Shown: in pieces, positions 1 to 6,902 of the stretch | Layout: every line of letters starts with the position of its first letter | Position numbering within the stretch: position 1 is the first letter of the stretch | Assembly (NCBI GenBank): GCA_964586775.1 | Contig: CAZPJD010000279.1 | Location: 1-13,595, forward strand | Length of the DNA: 13,595 bases | Reading direction: 5' to 3' | DNA from: JADLEX01 sp964586775 | GTDB lineage: Bacteria > Lernaellota > Lernaellaia > JACKCT01 | The notes under the pieces: generated by a model | The model's input: only the letters and a program-made list of their open reading frames with translations | Told to the model about the DNA's origin: nothing | Databases searched by the model: none | Position numbers and translations under genes: made by a program

Positions 1-132
1 CCCGAGATCCTTCATGAAATCCGATTCGGGTTTCACCATCTCGGGCACGAGCGGGGAGTCCTTGCGCTTGATGTTCGCGCAGATCACCTTGACCACCCGT
101 TCATAGACCTCTTGCTTCTTGCCCGTATACAT
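1..132 (-). CDS. acpP: Acyl carrier protein, N-terminal part (runs off the left edge)
   Basis: This is the carrier that holds growing acyl chains on a phosphopantetheine arm during type II fatty-acid synthesis in the cytoplasm. Only the first 44 codons are in the window. They show helix 1 of an ACP (EVYERVVKVICANI, residues 8-21) and then a loop ending in SDFMKDLG, the sequence that normally comes just before the DSL motif whose serine carries the cofactor. That serine lies beyond the edge and cannot be checked. The ATG at 130-132 follows a GGAGG ribosome site seven bases away. The loop between helix 1 and DLG is longer and richer in K/P than in E. coli AcpP. The gene lies 57 bases downstream of fabG, the usual place for acpP. 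The family call is strong; whether it is the general ACP or a specialised copy cannot be settled from this fragment. Confidence 0.85.
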   Translation of the reverse strand, partial: MYTGKKQEVYERVVKVICANIKRKDSPLVPEMVKPESDFMKDLG

Positions 133-189
133 CACGCCTCCGCGGGCCGATGCCCGATTTGCCCCTCGCTCGCGCATCGGCGCGAACGC

Positions 190-951
190 TCACATCCAGA
201 GCCCGCCGTCCACCACCAGCGTCCGGCCGGTCACGTAGGTCGAATCCGGTCCCGCCAAAAACGCGACCGCCGCCGCGACGTCCTCGGGCGTCCCCGCGCG
301 ACCCAGCGGAATCCGCTCCACGATCGACGCGCGAAACGCTTCGTCCATCGTGTCCGCCATGCCGCCCGCGCCCGTGTCCACGAGCCCCGGCGCAACGACG
401 TTGACGAGTATATGCCGCGCGGCCAATTCCTTGGCAAGCGACTTCGCCAGTCCCGTCAACGCCGATTTCGACGCGGCGTAAACGGCCTGACCCGCATTGC
501 CCGCGAGCCCCGCGACGGACCCGATGAAGATCATCCGCCCGCCGCCCGCGCGAATCATCGGCCGGATCGCCGCCTTCGCGCAAAAGAACGCCCCCGCGAC
601 ATTCACATCCAGCACACGACGGGCCTCGTCGTCGCCGGTCATCACCGCCAGATTGTTCAGCGTCACGCCGGCGCCGGCCACGAGCACATCCAGCGACCCG
701 GCCTGGTCCGCGAACGCGCGGATCGCCGTTTTTACGCAGTTCCCATCCGCAACGTCAATACGAATCGCCTCGCCTTCGCCGCCTTGAGAGCGGATGTGCG
801 CGAGCACGTCGGTCGCGGCGTTCTCGTTCGTGTGAAAGCCGACGCCGACGAAGAATCCGTCCGCCGCGAGGCGGGCGCAGATCGCCGCGCCGATGCCCCG
901 GCTGCCGCCGGTGACGAGCGCGACGCGACGCGGGTTTTCGGTGGTGGACAT
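190..951 (-). CDS. fabG: 3-oxoacyl-[ACP] reductase, SDR family
   Basis: FabG reduces 3-oxoacyl-ACP to 3-hydroxyacyl-ACP with NADPH, the first reduction in each round of fatty-acid elongation. The 253-residue protein has the normal length (E. coli 244). The Rossmann nucleotide loop TGGSRGIG is at residues 14-21. The catalytic set is N117 in DVNVAG, S145 in IGSVAG, Y158 and K162 in YAASK. The C-terminal VTGRTLVVDGG (240-250) is typical of FabG. One oddity: the usual NNAG after strand 4 reads AGAG (residues 92-95). The ATG start is preceded by only weak purines, and the gene begins three bases after the fabD stop, so translation is probably coupled to fabD. Position next to fabD and acpP separates it from the many other SDR enzymes. 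Confidence 0.93.
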   Translation of the reverse strand: MSTTENPRRVALVTGGSRGIGAAICARLAADGFFVGVGFHTNENAATDVLAHIRSQGGEGEAIRIDVADGNCVKTAIRAFADQAGSLDVLVAGAGVTLNNLAVMTGDDEARRVLDVNVAGAFFCAKAAIRPMIRAGGGRMIFIGSVAGLAGNAGQAVYAASKSALTGLAKSLAKELAARHILVNVVAPGLVDTGAGGMADTMDEAFRASIVERIPLGRAGTPEDVAAAVAFLAGPDSTYVTGRTLVVDGGLWM

Positions 952-954
952 CCG

Positions 955-1893
955 TCAACTCTGGATAGCGACGACGGCCTCGTCAAGTTCCCGAATCGAA
1001 GAAATCGAAAGGGTGCGAACGTCCGGCGCGATGCGCGACACCATCCCCGTGAGCTTGCCGCCGGGGCCGAGTTCGACGAACGCATCGACCCCCATCCCGA
1101 TCGCCGCGCGCACGCACTCCTCGAAACGGACGCGATGCGTGATCTGCGCGATGAGCAACTCGGCGAAACGCGAGGGATCGTCGCTAGGGCGGGCTTCGAC
1201 GTTGGTGACGACGGGAAATTCGGGCGACACGAACGCGACCGCGCGAAGCGTCTCGTCCATCGCGCGCGCGGCGGGCTCCATCAGAGGGCAGTGGAAAGGG
1301 GCGCTGACGGGCAGCATGACCGCCCGGCGCACTCCGCGTTGCTTCGCCGCCGCGACAGCCCTCTCCACGGCGTCGGTGCGCCCGGAGATCACGACCTGCC
1401 CGCCGCCGTTGAGGTTGGCGACCCACACCTCGCCACCGGCGTCGTCGCAAGCGGCCTGCGCCGTTTGCTCATCCGTGCCGAGCAGCGCCGCCATCGCGCC
1501 GATCCCCGCGGGAACGGCCTGCTGCATGGCGTGCCCGCGCGCGCGGACAAGCCCGACGGCGTCTTCGATCTTCAGGGAGCCGGTGGCGACGTGGGCGGAG
1601 TATTCGCCGAGCGAATGACCGATCGCGCAGACGGGGCGAAGCGAGACGCGCTCGGCGAGGGCCGCGTGAATGGCGACCGACACCGCGAGCACGCACGGCT
1701 GCTGGAACTCGGTGAGGGCGAGCCGTTCCTCGGGGCCATCGAAGCACAGACCCCGCAGGTCGAATCCCGAAGCCCGGTGCGCCGCGTCGAGCACGCGCCG
1801 GGCCGCCGGGGACGATTCCTCAAAATCGCGACCCATCCCCACGAACTGGGCGCCCTGCCCCGGAAACAGCAGAGCCGGTCGCGAGACGGGCAT
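955..1893 (-). CDS. fabD: Malonyl-CoA:ACP transacylase
   Basis: FabD moves malonyl groups from CoA to the acyl carrier protein, supplying the two-carbon extender for fatty-acid synthesis. The protein has 312 residues, close to E. coli FabD (309). Family motifs are all present: LFPGQGAQ at residues 9-16, the nucleophile elbow GHSLGEYSA with S94, RGHAMQ at 119-124 with the substrate-binding arginine R119, the catalytic histidine H201 in SAPFHCPLM, Q250, and GPGGKLTG at 276-283. Nothing is missing. The gene starts three bases after the rpmF stop and ends three bases before the fabG start, so it lies inside one transcript. In many bacteria plsX and fabH lie between rpmF and fabD; here they are absent. 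Confidence 0.96.
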   Translation of the reverse strand: MPVSRPALLFPGQGAQFVGMGRDFEESSPAARRVLDAAHRASGFDLRGLCFDGPEERLALTEFQQPCVLAVSVAIHAALAERVSLRPVCAIGHSLGEYSAHVATGSLKIEDAVGLVRARGHAMQQAVPAGIGAMAALLGTDEQTAQAACDDAGGEVWVANLNGGGQVVISGRTDAVERAVAAAKQRGVRRAVMLPVSAPFHCPLMEPAARAMDETLRAVAFVSPEFPVVTNVEARPSDDPSRFAELLIAQITHRVRFEECVRAAIGMGVDAFVELGPGGKLTGMVSRIAPDVRTLSISSIRELDEAVVAIQS

Positions 1894-1896
1894 CGT

Positions 1897-2082
1897 TTAC
1901 TCTTCGGCTTCCTTCGCGATGACTTCCTTGCCCTTGTAGTGGCCGCAGGACGGGCAGACGCGATGGGGCATCACCCACTCCTGACAGTTCGGGCACGCGA
2001 CCGGATTCGCGGTCTTGAGTCCGTCGTGCGCCGAGCGAAGGCCCTTGCGTCGGTGGCTGGTTTTACGTTTCGGACGAGCCAT
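1897..2082 (-). CDS. rpmF: 50S ribosomal protein L32, zinc-binding form
   Basis: L32 is a small protein of the large ribosomal subunit. The 61-residue sequence begins MARPKRKTSHRRKGLRSAHD, the conserved basic start of the family. A zinc ribbon follows with C30, C33, C43 and C46 (CPNC and CPSC), so this is the four-cysteine form and not the zinc-free paralogue. GHYKGKEV after the last cysteine is also conserved. A purine-rich ribosome site (GGAGAGG) stands just upstream of the ATG. It lies between the DUF177 gene and fabD, the arrangement by which L32 synthesis and fatty-acid synthesis share a transcript in many bacteria. Confidence 0.97.
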   Translation of the reverse strand: MARPKRKTSHRRKGLRSAHDGLKTANPVACPNCQEWVMPHRVCPSCGHYKGKEVIAKEAEE

Positions 2083-2151
2083 CTTCCCTCTCCTTCATCG
2101 GGGACTCTTACATGCCCCCGCGAACATTCCCTCACACACCCGATTCGCCGC

Positions 2152-2625
2152 TCATGTCTTCCCGGCCGCGCATCGGCACGGCTCTTCGTTCAGGTTCGCG
2201 CCGCATCCCGCGCACAGGCCGCGGCAATCGTCGCGGCACAGCAGCACCTCGGGCAGCGTCAGCGCCGCGTGTTCCGCGGCCGCCCGGCCGAGGTCGAAGC
2301 GATCGTTTCGGTACCAGCCGAAACCCTCGTCCTCTTCCTCCGGTCCCGGCGCGTCGCTGTGCGGCGCGAGCACCAGATGCCAGTCGAAGCGCCACGTCCC
2401 CTGAAAAGAACCCGCGCAGCGCCCGCAATCGAACCAAAACCGGATCTCGACCCACCCACGCACGTTGACCGTGCGCCGGTAGAGTGACGCCTCCACCGAA
2501 GCCCGCGCCCGGGGGTCGCGCCCGATGTCGGGACGACCGCCCAGCGCGTCGTGAAGGTACGCCGAATCAAGATCGAAATCGAACCGGCGAGGCCCACGGC
2601 CCAAATCCGAGATTTTCAGGATCAT
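2152..2625 (-). CDS. yceD: DUF177/YceD family protein (paired with L32)
   Basis: This belongs to DUF177 (YceD), a small cysteine-rich protein nearly always encoded just before rpmF and linked in other bacteria to 23S rRNA/large-subunit biogenesis. Its exact role here is inferred from that link. From the chosen start the protein is 157 residues. It begins MILKISDL as the family usually does, has a first cysteine pair C67/C70 (FDCGRC) and a C-terminal cysteine block with C130, C134, C138, C141, C150 and C152, including the hallmark GLCAGCGANLN. An upstream in-frame ATG at 2682 would add 19 residues. I prefer the ATG at 2625 because the extra residues do not look like the family and a promoter-like element overlaps that extension. 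The ribosome site is weak at either start. First gene of the yceD-rpmF-fab operon. Confidence 0.88.
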   Translation of the reverse strand: MILKISDLGRGPRRFDFDLDSAYLHDALGGRPDIGRDPRARASVEASLYRRTVNVRGWVEIRFWFDCGRCAGSFQGTWRFDWHLVLAPHSDAPGPEEEDEGFGWYRNDRFDLGRAAAEHAALTLPEVLLCRDDCRGLCAGCGANLNEEPCRCAAGKT

Positions 2626-2672
2626 GGGAGCAACCGTCGCCGTTCGGCCCGTGCGGGGCGCAAAGCCGCGTG

Positions 2673-2701
2673 TGGTTAACAAACGGGCCGGGAAAAGTCA
2701 A
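2673..2701 (-). promoter_or_regulatory. Candidate promoter of the yceD-rpmF-fabDG-acpP operon
   Basis: Reading the minus strand, TTGACT (2696-2701) is five of six matches to a sigma-70 -35 box. After exactly 17 bases comes TAACCA (2673-2678), a poor -10 box. Transcription would start near 2666, giving a leader of about 40 bases before the ATG at 2625 and excluding the longer start at 2682. The -35 match is good, the -10 is weak, so this is tentative. Confidence 0.35.
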
Positions 2702-2761
2702 GGTTTTCGAGGACATGCTTTTCCCCTCGTCCATTCGCCCGAATACGAATCACCCGCCAGG

Positions 2762-2782
2762 TGGAGATTTCGTTGATCTCCA
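2762..2782. repeat. 21-bp dyad (7-7-7), possible operator
   Basis: TGGAGAT (2762-2768) and ATCTCCA (2776-2782) are perfect inverted arms around a 7-base centre. The dyad touches the -35-like box of the permease gene at 2783. Dyads of this size beside a promoter are often regulator sites, but no known consensus was recognised. Confidence 0.4.
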
Positions 2783-2812
2783 TTGACTTTTCGCCGCCAA
2801 TCCCAATGGTAT
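2783..2812 (+). promoter_or_regulatory. Candidate promoter of the TauE-like gene and gltX; implies a leaderless mRNA
   Basis: TTGACT (2783-2788) is followed after 18 bases by TGGTAT (2807-2812). Transcription would begin about seven bases later, at or next to the ATG at 2820. No purine-rich ribosome site lies before that ATG, which agrees with a leaderless message. The -10 box is imperfect. Confidence 0.4.
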
Positions 2813-2819
2813 CTCGCCC

Positions 2820-3635
2820 ATGTCGTTCCCCGAGTTGCCGATCGCCCTCGCCTACATCGCCACCGGCCTCGCCGCGGGCTTCATCGGCGGGTTTCTGGGC
2901 GTCGGCGGCGGCATTTTGTACGTCCCCGTCCTCGACTTCGCCTTTCGGCGATTCGGGATCCCCGATCAGGTCGCGTTCCACATGGCGCTCGGCACCTCGC
3001 TGGCCACCATCACCGCCACCTCGGCCATGAGCGCGTATACGCACCACGGCGCGGGTCAGGTGAACTGGCGCGCGGTGGGCATCATGGCCGTGGGCGGGCT
3101 CGTCGGCGTGACGCTCTCGGCGCAGGCCGCGATCGGCCTCGATCCCCGTGTGCTCAAGGCGCTCTTCGGCCTGCTGCTCTTCGGCGTGGCGTATCGATTT
3201 TTCGCCCACGCGCCACGTCCGGCGGACGCGATCGAACGCAACACCATCGGGCGGCTTCTGGTCGTGGGGCTCGCGTCGTCGTTCATCGCGGGGTTCTTCG
3301 GCGTGGGCGGCGGCATCGTCACCGTGCCGCTTCTGTGCATGGTCGCCCACTACCAAACGCACCGCGCCATCGGCACCAGCAGCGCGCTCATCGTCTTCAA
3401 CGCGCTCGTCGGCATGATCAACTACGGCGGATCGCCGAGCGCGGGCGATGTCCCCGGAGCGATAGGGTTCGTCCACATCGGCGCGTGGATTTTTCTGGCC
3501 GCGGCCAGTATGTTGACCTCCCGAATCGGCGCGCGAACCGCGCACCGACTCGACCCCAAGCCCCTGCGCACCGCCTTCGCCGTGTTCATCGTCATTCTCG
3601 GCGTGCGTTACGTGGCGGGCTATTTCCTGTCGTGA
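2820..3635 (+). CDS. TauE/SafE family membrane transporter (sulfite exporter-like)
   Basis: This is a 271-residue inner-membrane protein of the TauE/SafE family. Members move anions, in studied cases sulfite, sulfoacetate or similar organosulfur compounds. The substrate here cannot be read from the sequence. The two halves repeat each other: GGFLGVGGGIL (23-33) matches AGFFGVGGGIV (157-167), and ALGTSLATI (56-64) matches AIGTSSALI (183-191). These are the family's two signature blocks. About eight hydrophobic segments are visible, with a hydrophilic loop around 128-143. The length is normal. The ATG at 2820 lacks a ribosome site, so it may be read from a leaderless mRNA. gltX follows after seven bases, and its ribosome site GAGGAG overlaps the permease stop, so the two genes probably share a transcript. 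No sulfur-metabolism gene is nearby to help define the substrate. Confidence 0.88.
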   Translation: MSFPELPIALAYIATGLAAGFIGGFLGVGGGILYVPVLDFAFRRFGIPDQVAFHMALGTSLATITATSAMSAYTHHGAGQVNWRAVGIMAVGGLVGVTLSAQAAIGLDPRVLKALFGLLLFGVAYRFFAHAPRPADAIERNTIGRLLVVGLASSFIAGFFGVGGGIVTVPLLCMVAHYQTHRAIGTSSALIVFNALVGMINYGGSPSAGDVPGAIGFVHIGAWIFLAAASMLTSRIGARTAHRLDPKPLRTAFAVFIVILGVRYVAGYFLS

Positions 3636-3642
3636 GGAGCCC

Positions 3643-5055
3643 ATGCCCGATTCCGGTGTCGTTGTTCGATTCGCCCCGTCGCCGACCGGCAGTCTGCACA
3701 TCGGCGGCGCGCGCACGGCGCTTTACAACTGGCTCTACGCCCGCCACACGGGCGGCAAGATGCTGCTGCGCATCGAGGACACGGATCTGGAGCGCAGCAC
3801 GCCCGAAAACGTGCGGATCATCCTCGATGGACTGCGCTGGCTCGGCATCGACTGGGACGCGCCGCCGGTCTACCAGTCGCAGCGCGTCGGCCACTATCGC
3901 CCGCTGATCCAGCGCCTGCTCGACGAGGGCAAGGCGTACCGATGCGTGTGCAGCAAAGAGGAGCTCGACGCCAAGCGCGAGGCGGCCATCGCCGAGAAGC
4001 GCAAGTACCTGTACGACCGCACCTGTCGCGACCTGAACCTCGGACCCGACTGCGGCCCGCACACGATCCGCATCAAGCTGCCGCCGGACGGCGAGATCGC
4101 GTTTCGCGACCTGATTCTCGGCCCCATTTCGATGCAGGCGGCCGAGTTCGACGACTGGATCATCGCGCGCTCCGACCTGACGCCCGTCTACAACTTCGTC
4201 GTCGTCGCCGACGACCACGACATGGGCGTCACGCACGTCATTCGCGGAAACGACCACCTGAACAACACGCCCAAGCAGCTCATCGTGTACGAGGCGCTCG
4301 GCTTCAAACCGCCCGAGTTCGCCCACATGCCGCTCACGCACGGCGCGGACGGCAAAAAGCTCTCCAAGCGCCACGGCGCGGCGGCGGTCACCGATTTCGC
4401 CAAGCTCGGCTTTTTGCCGCAGGCGGTTCGCAATTACCTCGTGCGCCTGGGTTGGAGCCACGGCGATCAGGAGCTGTTCACCGACGAGGAACTCATCGCC
4501 CTCTTCGACATCCATGATTGCAACGCGTCGCCGGGCATCATGGACATGCAGAAGCTGGAGTGGATCAACCAGCAGAAGATGATGACGCTGCCGCCGTCGG
4601 TGGTGGCCGCCGAATGGCTGCCGTACCTGACGGAGCGCGGTTACGTCGCCGAGCCCGGCGCGTGGCTCGACCGGCTCGTTATGGTGTGTCGAGAGCGCTT
4701 CAAGACGCTCGTCGAGATGACCGATCACGTGAAGTATTTTTTCGAGGAACCGGATGGCTACGATGAGAAGGCCGCGAAAAAGTGGCTCGCCGCTCCGAGC
4801 GCCGAGTTGCTCGAGACGGTGGCGACGCGAATCGAAACGGCGACCGACTTCACAGAATTCGCGCTCGAGGCGTTCTTTGGCGCGATCTGCGAGGAGCGCG
4901 GCGTGGGCCTCGGCCAAGTGGCGCAGCCCGTGCGCGTGGCGCTGACCGGCGGCACCGTGAGCCCGCCGATCTTCGACACGATCGTGCTGCTGGGGCGCGA
5001 GCGAACCGTGGCCCGGCTCAGAAAAGCCGCGACGTTCGCGTCGAATCCCGGCTGA
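3643..5055 (+). CDS. gltX: Glutamyl-tRNA synthetase
   Basis: GltX charges tRNA-Glu with glutamate in the cytoplasm. The protein has 470 residues, matching E. coli GltX (471). The class I signature is clear: FAPSPTGSLHIGGARTALYN at residues 10-29 with the HIGH motif as HIGG (19-22), RIEDTDLERS at 43-52, and the KMSKS loop as KLSKR (239-243). Cysteines C101, C103 and C128 match the spacing of the E. coli zinc ligands. The fourth ligand, histidine in E. coli, is aspartate here (D130), with C137 nearby as a possible replacement. The anticodon-binding helical domain follows in the last third. GAGGAG lies three bases before the ATG. The last 38 bases overlap the end of the ogt gene on the opposite strand. 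One full-length copy is seen; whether it is discriminating (Glu only) or also charges tRNA-Gln cannot be judged. Confidence 0.97.
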   Translation: MPDSGVVVRFAPSPTGSLHIGGARTALYNWLYARHTGGKMLLRIEDTDLERSTPENVRIILDGLRWLGIDWDAPPVYQSQRVGHYRPLIQRLLDEGKAYRCVCSKEELDAKREAAIAEKRKYLYDRTCRDLNLGPDCGPHTIRIKLPPDGEIAFRDLILGPISMQAAEFDDWIIARSDLTPVYNFVVVADDHDMGVTHVIRGNDHLNNTPKQLIVYEALGFKPPEFAHMPLTHGADGKKLSKRHGAAAVTDFAKLGFLPQAVRNYLVRLGWSHGDQELFTDEELIALFDIHDCNASPGIMDMQKLEWINQQKMMTLPPSVVAAEWLPYLTERGYVAEPGAWLDRLVMVCRERFKTLVEMTDHVKYFFEEPDGYDEKAAKKWLAAPSAELLETVATRIETATDFTEFALEAFFGAICEERGVGLGQVAQPVRVALTGGTVSPPIFDTIVLLGRERTVARLRKAATFASNPG

Positions 5056-5554
5056 CCGATCGCGCGCCCTCGAAGTCGAGAAGGCGACGTTTCAGGTCCA
5101 GCCCGTAGGCGTATCCGCGCAAATCGCCCGCCGCGCCGATGACGCGGTGACAAGGGATGATGAGCGCGATGGGGTTCGCGCCGTTGGCCGCCCCCACGGC
5201 GACCGCGGCGCGCGGCGATCCGATGGCCGCGGCGATCTCGCCGTAGCTTCGCAACTCGCCGTATCCGATGGCCGCCACCTCGCGCCACACCGACTTGGCG
5301 AATTCCGAACCCGCCGGCTCGAGCGGAAGATCGAACGTGCGAAGCGAACCGTCGAAGTAGCGGCGAATTTGATCGCGCGCCTTTCGAAGCACCGGCTCCG
5401 CGGAATCGCGTTCGCTGTCCGTGTATCGAACGAACTCGGCCCGCACGATCCGCCCGGCCGAGGCGGTCACATGGACGAACCAGTCCGAATCGCCCCACGC
5501 GCGAACGACGGTTGATGCGCGCGTCCCCTCCGGTTCCGGCCCGCGCGGCGTCAC
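5018..5554 (-). CDS. ogt: Methylated-DNA–[protein]-cysteine S-methyltransferase (Ogt/MGMT)
   Basis: This is a suicide DNA-repair protein that takes the alkyl group from O6-alkylguanine onto its own cysteine. Of 178 residues, the C-terminal half is the MGMT DNA-binding domain: FAKSVWREVAAIGYGELRSYGEIAAAIG (85-112, winged helix), ANGANPIALIIPCHRVIG (123-140) with acceptor C135, and LRGYAYGLDLKRRLLDFEG (144-162). Residues 25-80 match the usual N-terminal ribonuclease-like fold. The start is a GTG whose last bases form GTGA with the ridA stop, a four-base overlap that implies translational coupling. The last 16 or so residues, rich in R and S, run into the 3' end of gltX on the other strand and go beyond the usual family end. 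There is no Ada regulatory domain. Last gene of a four-gene minus-strand unit. Confidence 0.93.
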   Translation of the reverse strand: MTPRGPEPEGTRASTVVRAWGDSDWFVHVTASAGRIVRAEFVRYTDSERDSAEPVLRKARDQIRRYFDGSLRTFDLPLEPAGSEFAKSVWREVAAIGYGELRSYGEIAAAIGSPRAAVAVGAANGANPIALIIPCHRVIGAAGDLRGYAYGLDLKRRLLDFEGARSVSRDSTRTSRLF

Positions 5555-5943
5555 GTCTGCACCATTCCGATCGCCTCGATCTCGATCTTCGCCTCGGGTT
5601 TGGGCAGCGCCGCGACCTGCACCGCGGACCGGGCCGGGAACGGCTCCGCGCCCGCGAACGCCTCTTTGTAGATCGCGTTCACGGCGGCGAAGTCGGCGAT
5701 GTCCGTCAGAAACACCGTGACCTTCACGGCGGCGGCGAGCGACGATCCGCCCGCTTTCAGGATCGCATCGACATTCGCGAGCGCGACGCGCGCCTGCTCC
5801 TGCACGTCGCCGGGGATCGTGCCGTCCTCGGGGCGAATCGGCAGTTGCCCCGACGTGAAGACGAGCGTGCCCGCGTTGATGCCCTGGCTATACGGTCCGA
5901 TCGCGCCGGGCGCCTTCGGGGTACTGATGGGGGACTTGCGCAT
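5551..5943 (-). CDS. ridA: RidA family reactive enamine/imine deaminase
   Basis: RidA proteins speed hydrolysis of reactive 2-aminoacrylate and related enamines made by PLP enzymes, protecting the cell from enzyme damage. The 130-residue protein has the usual length. Conserved features are GPYSQG (16-21), FTSGQLP (29-35), the VTVFLTDIADFAAVNAIYKE stretch (75-94), PARSAVQVAALP (103-114) with the substrate-binding R105, and E121 in KIEIEAIG. This corresponds to the active RidA subgroup that keeps the arginine. The residue two after R105, often cysteine in enterics, is alanine. GGAG lies eight bases before the ATG. The gene starts 20 bases after the SGNH-like gene and overlaps ogt by four bases, so it is in the middle of the operon. 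Confidence 0.94.
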   Translation of the reverse strand: MRKSPISTPKAPGAIGPYSQGINAGTLVFTSGQLPIRPEDGTIPGDVQEQARVALANVDAILKAGGSSLAAAVKVTVFLTDIADFAAVNAIYKEAFAGAEPFPARSAVQVAALPKPEAKIEIEAIGMVQT

Positions 5944-5963
5944 GGTTGTTCTCCGAAATTTCG

Positions 5964-6902
5964 TCAGCGCGCGTTAAGGATCGCCGTAACCGCGCCGTCG
6001 AGCAAGTCCGTGATGCGTTCGTGCCCGCCTCGCGACGGGTGCGGCCACGGCATCCACGGGAGAATAAACGTGTCGATCTTTTCCGCCGGAATCTCGCGTT
6101 CGAGATCCACGACCGCCTGCTCGTAGTTGACCGCCGTCGCGCGAATGAGATCGTTGTTGCGCGCGTATACGGGATAATGCGGATGCGGCCAACCGCGCGC
6201 CGGCGCGACGGGATAGGTGATCCACACGACCGGCACCTTGGCGTCGCGCGCGACGCGCCCGATGTCGAAGAGGGCGGATTGTGTGTCGGCGAGCGTCTTC
6301 ACGCGGCGCACGTAGCCGCCCTTCGCCTCGGGATCCCATGAGGCGCTCGTCACGCGACGCGCGAGACGCACGTCGCCCAGCAGCGCGCCGAGCCGAATTC
6401 CCGGCCCGGTTCTCGCCGACGCGGCGAACGGCGTTCGCGCGAAAAACTCGTCCTTCCAGAACTCGGGCACGCCATCGGCGAGCGAAACGAGCACGATCGC
6501 CGCGTCCGCCTTGTAGCGCTTCAGATCCTTGCCGAAATTCGCGGCAACGTCGGGCGATGTGAAATCGGGATGCGCGAGGTTGACGACGCGGGCCTGCGCG
6601 CGCCGCTTTTTGAGGCGCGTTTCGAGCCGCGACGAGAAGATGTCCTCGTATTTGCACCCCAGGCCGAACGCCCAAGCGTCGCCGACCACGACCACGTTGT
6701 CCGTCACGATGGAAAACGACGCATCGACGTAGGGGTTGCGCGCCTGATATCCGTGCCCCTCGGTCGGCGTGCCGTCGGGCAGCAGCCCATTGTGCAGCGC
6801 GCCGTATCCCCCGATGCTCAGAACGATCTCGCAAATGGCGATCGCGCCGAGCAGGATCGCCGCGCCGGTGACGGCGCTCTTTCGCGATGCGAAACGCCTC
6901 AC
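5964..6902 (-). CDS. Membrane-anchored SGNH-hydrolase-like protein lacking the catalytic residues
   Basis: The 312-residue protein has one N-terminal membrane helix (about residues 10-31, after MRRFASRK), then a domain outside the membrane with the layout of an SGNH/GDSL hydrolase. Block I reads VVVVGDAWAFGLG (70-82): the usual nucleophile serine of GDS is alanine, A76. The block II region reads NLAHPDF (108-114), without the usual glycine. The block III region reads SLADG (140-144), with alanine where asparagine is usual before D143. The last block reads PWPHPSRGGHERI (285-297): H288 is kept but the aspartate three residues earlier is proline. The fold call rests on this order of strands and motifs, as in AlgX/AlgJ-like and related SGNH proteins. 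The start is a GTG sharing GTGA with the stop of the upstream gene; no other start is plausible because further extension lies inside that gene. Function unknown; it may bind but is unlikely to hydrolyse. Confidence 0.72.
   Translation of the reverse strand: MRRFASRKSAVTGAAILLGAIAICEIVLSIGGYGALHNGLLPDGTPTEGHGYQARNPYVDASFSIVTDNVVVVGDAWAFGLGCKYEDIFSSRLETRLKKRRAQARVVNLAHPDFTSPDVAANFGKDLKRYKADAAIVLVSLADGVPEFWKDEFFARTPFAASARTGPGIRLGALLGDVRLARRVTSASWDPEAKGGYVRRVKTLADTQSALFDIGRVARDAKVPVVWITYPVAPARGWPHPHYPVYARNNDLIRATAVNYEQAVVDLEREIPAEKIDTFILPWMPWPHPSRGGHERITDLLDGAVTAILNAR

Noticed and set aside
112..2487. A 791-codon open frame on the plus strand across the fab operon
   Set aside because: It is antisense to five well-recognised genes, rich in R/A/H, with no recognisable domain. 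Such open shadows are expected in very GC-rich codon usage.
2626..2682. A longer start for the DUF177 protein at 2682
   Set aside because: The added residues do not resemble the family, and the candidate promoter would overlap or lie downstream of this start.
2676..4917. Long minus-strand frames opposite the permease and gltX
   Set aside because: Both are antisense shadows with charged, repetitive composition; the plus-strand genes carry all the motifs.
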